Source of the DNA: Candidatus Melainabacteria bacterium
GTDB taxonomy: Bacteria > Cyanobacteriota > Vampirovibrionia > Obscuribacterales > Obscuribacteraceae
NCBI GenBank assembly: GCA_016209785.1
Contig: JACQVM010000205.1
Location: 1 to 6,040, forward strand
Direction of reading: 5' to 3'
DNA: 6,040 nt
Part shown: positions 1-4,819 of the stretch, piece by piece
How the letters are laid out: every line of letters begins with the position of its first letter
Position numbering within the stretch: the stretch's first letter is position 1
Position numbers and translations under genes: made by a program
Notes under the pieces: generated by a model
The model's input: only the letters and a program-made list of their open reading frames with translations
What the model was told of the DNA's origin: nothing
Databases searched by the model: none

Positions 1-571
1 ATCCAACATAAGACGATCTGGAATTATTGCCATCGGACTAGGGGAAGCAGACGAACTCGGCTGGGTACGTCCTTCCAATGGTAAATCCGACATTATTATA
101 GGAACTGGAGACGGCATGTGCATTCGTTACAGTGAAGATGAGCTCCGTCCCATGGGCAGAACTGCCAGAGGAGTAAGAGCTATTACTTTGCGAGAAGGAG
201 ATAAGATAGTTGGGTTTGATGTAATTGAGCCTAAGCCAGAAGCTTGCATTCTAGTGGTGACCAACGACGGGTATGGCAAACGTGTAAGCTTGGATGAGTT
301 CCGCCAGCAAGGACGTGGAGGAATAGGAATAATTGGGACAAAGTTTAAAAACGCCCAATCAAGGCTTGCGAGTCTACGCGTGGTGGCACCAGGAGATGGG
401 GTGATGATTGCTACTGCCAATGGAATAGTTGTTCGCCAGCAAACAGATGCAATTAGCAAACAAGGTCGCATGGCAACAGGTGTTCGCATACAGCAACTAG
501 AAGAAAAAGATGAGGTTGTCTCTGTCACCCCATTAGTTGAAGCAAATGCTCCTGAGGGTCCTGAGTCATAG
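1..571 (+). CDS. gyrA: DNA gyrase subunit A, C-terminal part (5' end outside window)
   Basis: GyrA is the breakage-reunion subunit of the type II topoisomerase that introduces negative supercoils; its C-terminal domain is a beta-pinwheel that wraps DNA. The visible 189 residues, read from base 2, hold successive pinwheel blades. Each shows the family pattern: SGIIAIGL then DELGWV, an IRYSEDELRPMGR turn followed by ARGVRAI, then ILVVTNDGYGKRV with QGRGGIG, and a last blade MIATANGIVVRQ with GRMATGVRIQ. The catalytic tyrosine domain and the first-blade GyrA box lie upstream and are not seen. ParC is the alternative, but the regular MGR-x-ARGV blades favour GyrA. The tail after the last blade is short (TPLVEANAPEGPES), without the long acidic tail of E. 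coli GyrA. The gene ends in TAG 20 bases before the convergent gene on the other strand. Confidence 0.93.
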   Translation, partial: SNIRRSGIIAIGLGEADELGWVRPSNGKSDIIIGTGDGMCIRYSEDELRPMGRTARGVRAITLREGDKIVGFDVIEPKPEACILVVTNDGYGKRVSLDEFRQQGRGGIGIIGTKFKNAQSRLASLRVVAPGDGVMIATANGIVVRQQTDAISKQGRMATGVRIQQLEEKDEVVSVTPLVEANAPEGPES

Positions 572-591
572 CAAGAAAAATACCATTGATG

Positions 592-966
592 CTAGCTGCT
601 TACATGCTCTGCTGAGGACAGTGCTTGTCTTGCCAGCTCATGGCTATCTAATCCTTGAGATGAGCTGTAGATAGACTCTTCCTGTACTTGTGGAGTTAGC
701 TTTAATGGCAAGGCTTCAATGGATAAGAGATCTTGCAATTGTTCCAGGACTTTGGGAATAAGCTCCTCAAGTACTGTCAGTCTGCAAAGTAAGTTCTCCA
801 GCTTCCTTAGGTGCAAACCCAGCGACACATTAGCCTCATCTGTCAGCCGACTATTAACCTGGCTGGCAAAGGAGTCCATTTCAGTTACACTTAACTGCAA
901 AACATCACAAAAGAATCTTAAGTTGTCTGTCAGAACCTGCTCCATTTTTGTATATTGACCAGACAT
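592..966 (-). CDS. Small helical protein of unknown function, family B, copy B1 (124 aa)
   Basis: I do not recognise this family. The protein is predicted to be mostly helical, with no signal peptide or membrane segment. It aligns without gaps over its first 33 residues with two other proteins in this window (starts at 1222 and 2460): shared positions include V11, N15-L16, D21, L23, S26 and M30, followed by a KLE motif (55-57). With B2 it shares a longer stretch, LRKLE then a LIP/LVP turn (about 69-71) and a TPQ at 91-93. The serine-rich tail (100-124) is not shared. It is the last gene of the A1-B'-B1 cluster, 34 bases after B'. The ATG start is supported by the paralogue alignment and by a GGGGG run at 975-979, 8 bases upstream. 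A structural or adaptor role is possible, but nothing in the sequence shows it. Confidence 0.75.
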   Translation of the reverse strand: MSGQYTKMEQVLTDNLRFFCDVLQLSVTEMDSFASQVNSRLTDEANVSLGLHLRKLENLLCRLTVLEELIPKVLEQLQDLLSIEALPLKLTPQVQEESIYSSSQGLDSHELARQALSSAEHVSS

Positions 967-1000
967 AGTTCAATCCCCCAATACCAAGGCTTCTTAACTG

Positions 1001-1222
1001 TCAGCTCTTCTCACTAGTGCGACCGTCTTGCAACCTTATTAAGTTCTCCTTCAACTGCTCCAACTTCTGAATTTCCTTCAACAAAAATGTCTTAGTCTCG
1101 GCGTTTAACGTGGCATGATTGACAAAGTCATTCATGTCATCAATGCTTTGCTGCAGTAAATCCACAGACAACTTAAGGTTGCTGGTCAGCACATCTTGTA
1201 GCTCGCTGGATTCTTCACACAT
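1001..1222 (-). CDS. Short family B paralogue, copy B' (73 aa)
   Basis: This is a shortened member of the same unrecognised helical family as its neighbour at 592-966. The ATG at 1222 is chosen although the frame stays open to 1288. From this Met the protein aligns residue for residue with B1 and B2: V11, N15-L16, D21, L23, S26, M30, and KLE at 53-55. The protein then stops about 15 residues after the KLE motif, so it lacks the LIP segment and tail of the other two copies. Its start overlaps the end of A1 by eight bases (ATGTGTGA), which suggests translation coupled to A1; no strong Shine-Dalgarno site is seen in front of it. The early stop is a clean TGA, with no continuation recognisable in another frame. 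It may be a functional short form or a decaying duplicate. Confidence 0.65.
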   Translation of the reverse strand: MCEESSELQDVLTSNLKLSVDLLQQSIDDMNDFVNHATLNAETKTFLLKEIQKLEQLKENLIRLQDGRTSEKS

Positions 1223-1583
1223 GGCAGTTCTCACAATACTGCTGGAATATTTGTCGACAGACTCTGCTACCAGATTCACTGAGAGCATGTGCTGCTGGAT
1301 CTAATGGCCTATAGAGCAGATCAAATGTTTGCACCTCTACAAGCACCTTGCCTTCAAACGGGACAATTACCTCGTAGTAGCCAGAGTCACCCCTGCGCGC
1401 AAGAACTACTCTGCCGGAACTTGTACACTGGCTTTTGCTATTGAGATTGGACTTTGGCAAGTCGACTTTTGGACTTACCTTTTGCTGGGTCCCCAACAAA
1501 CGTCCAGCGTAAGATCTCACCTTAGCCTTGAGTATGTCCCAGGAAAGTGTCCTAACTTCTAATACGTTTACTTCGACGTTCAT
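1215..1583 (-). CDS. Small protein of unknown function, family A, copy A1 (122 aa)
   Basis: Family not recognised. Two parts are visible: an N-terminal helical stretch with W-D-I-L-K (15-19), then, after a polar linker, a compact core at about 61-94 (LARR, YYEVIVPFEGKVL, RPL) that looks like beta strands. From L61 to L94, 20 of 34 residues match the paralogue A2 (start 2860). A further shared segment near the C-terminus is S-x-V then I-[FY]-x-x-Y. The frame is open back to a TTG at 1652, but the ATG at 1583 is preferred: from there the first 19 residues align gap-free with A2, and AAGG at 1592-1595 lies 8 bases upstream. The gene is first in the A1-B'-B1 cluster and overlaps B' by 8 bases. 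No export signal is seen, so it is probably cytoplasmic. Confidence 0.75.
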   Translation of the reverse strand: MNVEVNVLEVRTLSWDILKAKVRSYAGRLLGTQQKVSPKVDLPKSNLNSKSQCTSSGRVVLARRGDSGYYEVIVPFEGKVLVEVQTFDLLYRPLDPAAHALSESGSRVCRQIFQQYCENCHV

Positions 1584-1696
1584 CTTCTTGACCTTACGCT
1601 TTAACACAGCAACTTCCTCTAACTGAGCTCTATTCCTGGAGCTCAAGTTCAAGTACTACTATGTTTTGTATCTTTGTTCGACTTTAGTAAGTCGAG
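1584..1696 (-). promoter_or_regulatory. A1 leader with two inverted repeats
   Basis: The 113 bases before the A1 start contain two perfect inverted repeats: TGAGCTC/GAGCTCA (1624-1630 and 1639-1645, 8-base loop) and TCGACTT/AAGTCGA (1678-1684 and 1689-1695, 4-base loop). If transcription starts near the conserved block at 1697-1760, both would lie in the 5' untranslated RNA as short hairpins. No T-run follows either one, so they are not classical terminators. They could be a control element of the leader or operator sites. The matching leader of A2 lacks them and is about 60 bases shorter. Confidence 0.35.
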
Positions 1697-1760
1697 CCCT
1701 TATCTTCATCATGAAGCAAGAGCCGCTAATCATCTAGTTATCAGTTGGCTGGTTTCCTAC
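1697..1760 (-). promoter_or_regulatory. Upstream region of A1, homologous to that of A2
   Basis: Read on the minus strand, this stretch contains blocks also present, in the same order, upstream of A2 (2923-2988): GGAAA, then GATAACT-[AG]-GAT, then GATT-[AG]-GCGG, then AT-rich sequence ending GAAG-(A)-TAAGGG. Small gaps separate the blocks. It therefore looks like a duplicated promoter or operator region. A near-consensus sigma-70 pair is not obvious here. A 13-base palindrome (CTTCAT-C-ATGAAG) lies at 1704-1716, within the block corresponding to the proposed A2 -10 box. Confidence 0.4.
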
Positions 1761-2033
1761 CATCAGGAAGACCAATCCAATTGGCTATAGTTGATCGCCA
1801 AGTTGATTCCTGGCACCACCTGTTGTCTCACAAGTTGGACAGACAACATCCAGAAAGCTATAAGATCTGGTGGCAGTTTTGGTGCCTAAGGACATGCTCG
1901 AGCGAGCAAGAGCGAAATGTGCGGTCGCAGCGAGCAAGGTTATCGAGCGAGCCAGTAAGCGAAGACTGCAAGGGACACCGAAGCCGGAACGGATGTTGCT
2001 GATTCGAAGGCGACGGAGCGGTTGCAACACACA
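1761..2033. other. Unassigned intergenic stretch, GC-rich and repeat-bearing in part
   Basis: I see no convincing gene here. The segment 1891-2030 is about 59% G+C by hand count (82 of 140), richer than the surrounding genes. It holds short direct repeats: CGAGCGAGC at 1899-1907 and 1944-1952, and GCGAGCAAG at 1902-1910 and 1930-1938. Frames open on both strands are short (up to 85 codons), start mostly at TTG or GTG, and lack a recognisable motif. A plus-strand frame of 74 codons beginning with GTG at 1870 and ending at 2094 is rich in Arg, Lys and Ala, but it runs through the hairpin at 2034-2068. The stretch may be a structured RNA, the remnant of an inserted or lost gene, or spacer. Confidence 0.4.
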
Positions 2034-2068
2034 GAAAGGCAGCGGGCTTGAAAGCCTCGCTGCCTTTC
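2034..2068 (-). terminator. Strong hairpin, probable terminator of the A2-B2 operon
   Basis: GAAAGGCAGCG (2034-2044) pairs perfectly with CGCTGCCTTTC (2058-2068), and inside it GGCT pairs with AGCC around a TGAA loop, giving about 15 base pairs with one bulged base. It starts 29 bases after the B2 stop on the minus strand. The run of T after the stem is poor (CTTTC then TGTGTG), so it is not a textbook intrinsic terminator. It could also act on the plus strand, be an RNA processing or stability element, or be the 3' end of an unrecognised small RNA. Confidence 0.55.
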
Positions 2069-2097
2069 ACTTGGCAGATTTGGGCGCTGAGTAAAAG

Positions 2098-2460
2098 TTA
2101 GTCTGGTTTGTTGACTGGTACCATGAAAGGAGTAAAGAAATCTTTGTAAGCGTCTGTCGTGAAGCCTTCGTCAAAGCAAAGTTGTGGTGTCACACCTTTA
2201 TGTGTCCTTACAAGCTCGTAGGCCATGAGGCTGTCAAGCTGCCCAAGCAACCTTGGAACAAGCTGTTCAACACATGTAAGCTTGTGCAGCAGTCCTTCCA
2301 GCTTCCTTAGGCGTCCATTTAGTGACATCTGTGCAGATTCGGACAATTGGCTTGCTTCTAGCGCTGTGCTCATCTCGTCGACACTTAGCTTGAGCGTGTC
2401 AGCAAAAGACTGCAGGTTGTCGACAAATACTGTCTGTACGTTGTTAGGTGTGTTTAGCAT
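2098..2460 (-). CDS. Small helical protein of unknown function, family B, copy B2 (120 aa)
   Basis: This is the third family B copy and closest to B1. The first 30 residues share 13 identities with B1 (V11, D14-L16, F19, D21, L23, L25-V27, E29, M30). LRKLEGLL (51-58), an ELVP-like turn (67-69) and TPQ (91-93) are also conserved. The C-terminal 25 residues are aromatic and unlike B1. The frame could begin at an ATG- or GTG-type codon as far up as 2529, but the Met at 2460 is chosen because all three paralogues align from this Met without a gap. GGAG at 2471-2474 lies 10 bases upstream. It follows A2 by 31 bases and is followed by a hairpin at 2034-2068. No membrane or export signal is visible. 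Function unknown; a helical oligomer or protein-binding partner of A2 is possible. Confidence 0.75.
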   Translation of the reverse strand: MLNTPNNVQTVFVDNLQSFADTLKLSVDEMSTALEASQLSESAQMSLNGRLRKLEGLLHKLTCVEQLVPRLLGQLDSLMAYELVRTHKGVTPQLCFDEGFTTDAYKDFFTPFMVPVNKPD

Positions 2461-2491
2461 GATTAACCAACTCCTGCCATTTATTCCATGA

Positions 2492-2860
2492 TTATGCGGC
2501 TTGATAAATCGTCTGCGGTGCCACCACAATATATTTATGGTAAATACTCTTACCTACTGCACTATCTGGGCCCCAACCAGCCTGCACCATGGCTGACTCT
2601 AATGGTCTATGTGATTCTTCAAAGGCTTGTTCATCCATTAAGACTTTGCCAGCAAATGGGAGAATAACCTCGTATTGTCCAGAGTTTGTCTTCCGGGCTA
2701 AAGCTGTAACATGTTCAGAAGAATTCCCTTGGCTAACTTCTCGTGCGGAGTGTTTTGGTTGCCCAAATGACAAAAGCTTCTCGAGACCAATTAAAGCCTT
2801 AAGCTTTAAGATCTCCCAATAGAGCGAGGTTGCATTCTGGCGTGTCTGAGAAGAAAACAT
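2492..2860 (-). CDS. Small protein of unknown function, family A, copy A2 (122 aa)
   Basis: Paralogue of A1. An N-terminal helix contains Y-W-E-I-L-K (14-19), a polar linker follows, and the conserved core lies at about 54-87 (LARK, QYEVILPFAGKVL, RPL). The core sits 7 residues earlier than in A1 because the linker is shorter. A longer C-terminal part gives the same total length by coincidence. Near the end, S-A-V-G-K-S-I-Y-x-x-Y matches A1 in pattern. The ATG start has a strong GGGAGGG site 7 bases upstream (2868-2874). It is first in the A2-B2 pair and comes 170 bases after the response regulator, with its own upstream promoter region. The alternation of charged and hydrophobic residues in the core suggests a small beta-sheet fold, but I cannot assign a family. 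Confidence 0.78.
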   Translation of the reverse strand: MFSSQTRQNATSLYWEILKLKALIGLEKLLSFGQPKHSAREVSQGNSSEHVTALARKTNSGQYEVILPFAGKVLMDEQAFEESHRPLESAMVQAGWGPDSAVGKSIYHKYIVVAPQTIYQAA

Positions 2861-2867
2861 GAGAAGA

Positions 2868-2874
2868 CCCTCCC
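2868..2874 (-). promoter_or_regulatory. Strong ribosome binding site of A2
   Basis: GGGAGGG lies 7 bases before the A2 ATG. It is the strongest site among the small genes and fixes this start. It suggests that A2 is translated well, and so may be an abundant protein. Confidence 0.7.
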
Positions 2875-2922
2875 GGCAATCAGCACCTTGCTTGCCTTGT
2901 AACCTTAACTGTTGTTGCCAAA

Positions 2923-2988
2923 CCCTTACTTCTATAATGCATCCGCCAATCCGTTTAATCCAGTTATCGACTGGACAAACTTTCCGAA
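2923..2988 (-). promoter_or_regulatory. Promoter and operator region of A2-B2
   Basis: On the minus strand a possible -10 box TATAGA (2931-2936) lies 16 bases after a weak TTAAAC (2953-2958). Just upstream is an inverted repeat CCAGT-TATCG-ACTGG (2960-2974), and GGATT/GGAT is repeated three times across 2941-2961. Blocks of this region recur upstream of A1 (1697-1760) in the same order, which supports a functional role. The inverted repeat next to the promoter would be a natural place for a dimeric regulator, such as the NarL-type protein encoded just upstream. The exact -35 and -10 boxes are uncertain. Confidence 0.45.
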
Positions 2989-3030
2989 CAACAGTCTGGT
3001 CAGTTGGCTAGGCAGGTCTCTATCCAAAAG

Positions 3031-3705
3031 TTAAATCCAGCCCTTACGCAGGGCAATGACAGCAGCCTGCGTGCGATCACTTACACACAGCTTCTCTAGA
3101 ATATGACAGACATAAGCTTTCACAGTGCCTGTGCTTACTTGGAGCTTTTCAGCAATGGACTGATTAGGCAGCCCATCAGCAATCAGCGCTAGAACCTCCA
3201 TCTCTCGCTTGGACAAAGGACTTAAGGTGTCGACATTCTTAGACGGAGCTGCCTGAGAAGTGTGTGCTGCAGGCACAACTTTTCTTAAAACCAAATCAGC
3301 CACTAACGGATCAAGGTATGCAGACCCTTCTCGTACAGCTCTAATTGCAGTTAGCAGCCTGTGAGCATCAATAGACTTAATACAATAGCCGTCAGCACCG
3401 GCTGCTAGCGCAGAGACAATTTCATCCTCACGCTCATGGGCAGTCAGCATAATGACCTTAACCTCAGGCACTTGCAACTTAATTTCTCTAGTGGTCTCAA
3501 TGCCATCACGACCTGGAAGTCCGATATCCATTACCACAACATCTGGTTTAAGTTCTTTGACCAGAGCAATTGCACTTTCCCCATCAGATGCCTCGCCTAT
3601 CAAAGACATATCGTCCGTTTGTTGGAAAAGTACCCTTAGCCCGTCGCGCACCAGAGGATGGTCATCCACAAGCAAAATCGTAGACTGGGAATTAGTCTTT
3701 GGCAC
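3031..3705 (-). CDS. NarL/LuxR-type two-component response regulator (224 aa)
   Basis: A transcription factor activated by phosphorylation. The N-terminal receiver domain (about 9-125) has the acidic pair D14-D15, the phosphoacceptor D60 (in VVVMD-IGLPG), the switch residue T88 and K110. After a linker of about 30 residues, the C-terminal LuxR-type helix-turn-helix (about 160-224) shows LSKREMEVL, the recognition region IAEKLQVSTGTVKAYV and the final LxVSDRTQAAV. Length and layout are normal for the family. The start is a GTG, fixed by a perfect AGGAGGT site and by the receiver alignment. It overlaps the upstream kinase gene by 14 bases, so the pair is translationally coupled and the kinase is its likely partner. 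The promoter regions of A2 and A1 downstream are candidate targets. No terminator is evident after the stop. Confidence 0.95.
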   Translation of the reverse strand: MPKTNSQSTILLVDDHPLVRDGLRVLFQQTDDMSLIGEASDGESAIALVKELKPDVVVMDIGLPGRDGIETTREIKLQVPEVKVIMLTAHEREDEIVSALAAGADGYCIKSIDAHRLLTAIRAVREGSAYLDPLVADLVLRKVVPAAHTSQAAPSKNVDTLSPLSKREMEVLALIADGLPNQSIAEKLQVSTGTVKAYVCHILEKLCVSDRTQAAVIALRKGWI

Positions 3706-4819
3706 TGCCGACCTCCTGGCGCGCCCCTAACCCGATTCTCCTGGGTAGTTCAATAACAAAGGCACTGCCCCCTTCACTTGCCTGATAGCCAATGGTACCG
3801 CCATGAGCCTCTACTATGCTACGACATAAATAAAGTCCTAGCCTAGTAGTTACCCCCAGTTTAGCCTTTCCAGCCTGCCAAAACCGACTAAACAGATGCG
3901 GTCGATCCTCTTCCGGGATACCATAACCACTGTCTTTAATTAATACACGCAAGCAATGATCGGCTGGCACAACCAGTACATCAATGGAACCTTTAACTGG
4001 CGTATACTTAATAGCATTATCTAACAGGTTAATGATGAGCCGGCGCAGCTCCGGTCTAACACCAGCTATGCGATTGTCTGGGCAATGGGACTCCACAGAA
4101 ATGCTGTGCTCCTTACCAGCCCAGAGTGGCTCCAACTCAGATCTACACTGAAGCACCAGCTCGTAAATGTCCACCGGCTGAATTGTAGCTGGTATATAGA
4201 AGCTGTGATTTTCTGCTAGTTGGGCAACCCGCATCAACCTGTCTACTAACCTCAAAAGCTCTTCATTGGAAGATTTAGCATTGCCCAAGACACGACACAA
4301 GTCTTCCGGTAACTGTCCATGGGCACCCTCTAGTGCCTGGTTAAGAATCATACCCAACGCCATCAGAGGTGCTTGTAGGTCATGCGTAAGTGCATAAGCA
4401 ACATTTTGCAGAAGCTGTGTACGTTCCACTAAGGCCCGCTGAAGATCAACCACACGACGACCTGCTCTCAAGCGAACTTTTAGTTCTTGAGGATCAAAAG
4501 GCTTAACAATATAATCATCGGCACCAGCGTCCATGGCCTCAACGAGATCATCATGCTGGCCTTTTACCGTAAGAATAACCACATATGTGTAGTTATCCCG
4601 GTCGCAATCACGCTTTCTTACTTTACGACACACCTCCAGTCCATCCATACCTGGCATAAGCCAATCCATAACAGCCATCTGTGGGCCATCTTCTGACTGA
4701 AGAATCTGCCAGGCAATGTCTCCAGTGTGGGCCAAAGCAACATCAAATCCTTCCTGGGTAAGCAAAGACTCCAGCAATTTTAAGGACAGAGGATCATCAT
4801 CAGCAATTAGGACCTTCAT
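3692..4819 (-). CDS. REC-histidine kinase fusion, cytoplasmic (375 aa)
   Basis: A soluble kinase with its receiver at the front. The REC domain (about 1-120) has D7-D8-D9, phosphoacceptor D52 (VMD-WLMPGMDG), T84 and K106. A short coiled linker (125-138) leads to a HisKA-like dimer helix with phosphohistidine H146 (ALTHDLQAPL). An HATPase domain follows: N box with N268 (IINLLDNAIKYTP), G1 box DSGYGI (296-301), F box near 309-314, and a G2 box that reads TTRLGLYL instead of GxGLGL. No membrane segment is present, so the input is probably phosphotransfer to D52 or protein contact rather than a periplasmic signal. It starts at TAATG, its ATG sharing one base with the stop of the hybrid kinase gene, with GGAG at 4828-4831. 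It overlaps the response regulator by 14 bases. It probably takes phosphate from the upstream HPt and in turn controls the regulator; this wiring is inferred. Confidence 0.92.
   Translation of the reverse strand: MKVLIADDDPLSLKLLESLLTQEGFDVALAHTGDIAWQILQSEDGPQMAVMDWLMPGMDGLEVCRKVRKRDCDRDNYTYVVILTVKGQHDDLVEAMDAGADDYIVKPFDPQELKVRLRAGRRVVDLQRALVERTQLLQNVAYALTHDLQAPLMALGMILNQALEGAHGQLPEDLCRVLGNAKSSNEELLRLVDRLMRVAQLAENHSFYIPATIQPVDIYELVLQCRSELEPLWAGKEHSISVESHCPDNRIAGVRPELRRLIINLLDNAIKYTPVKGSIDVLVVPADHCLRVLIKDSGYGIPEEDRPHLFSRFWQAGKAKLGVTTRLGLYLCRSIVEAHGGTIGYQASEGGSAFVIELPRRIGLGARQEVGSAKD
3711..3717 (-). promoter_or_regulatory. Shine-Dalgarno site deciding the GTG start of the response regulator
   Basis: AGGAGGT lies 5 bases before the GTG at 3703-3705, inside the 3' end of the kinase gene. 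It is complementary to the 16S rRNA tail over its full length, and this supports the non-ATG start. Confidence 0.75.

Noticed and set aside
127..528. Long open frame antisense to gyrA.
   Set aside because: The gyrA reading on the plus strand is unmistakable; the antisense frame has no motif or ribosome site.
1215..1235. A1 ends in CENCH-V, which matches the CXXCH haem-c binding motif, preceded by an IFQQY stretch like the start of a cytochrome c domain.
   Set aside because: The protein stops two codons after the motif, has no export signal, and the paralogue A2 has no cysteines at this place. No cytochrome continuation is found in other frames; the overlap with the B' start explains the bases.
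1899..1952. Short repeats considered as a CRISPR array or tandem repeat.
   Set aside because: There are only two copies of each 9-base motif with irregular spacing, and no array-like repeat-spacer pattern.
1785..2030. Minus-strand frame containing a CPTC pair near its end, as in small zinc ribbons.
   Set aside because: There is only one Cys pair followed closely by the stop, the start is doubtful, and it lies in the unassigned stretch with no support from paralogues or spacing.
1870..2094. Possible plus-strand small protein of 74 residues, rich in Arg, Lys and Ala, ending three bases from the B2 stop.
   Set aside because: It starts with GTG without a clear ribosome site, runs through the strong hairpin at 2034-2068, and has no recognisable motif. 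Its composition can be explained by the GC-rich repeats.
592..2860. Paired small genes considered as toxin-antitoxin or gas-vesicle genes.
   Set aside because: No toxin fold motif, DNA-binding antitoxin motif or Gvp signature is visible, and the three-gene arrangement with divergent B copies does not fit well.
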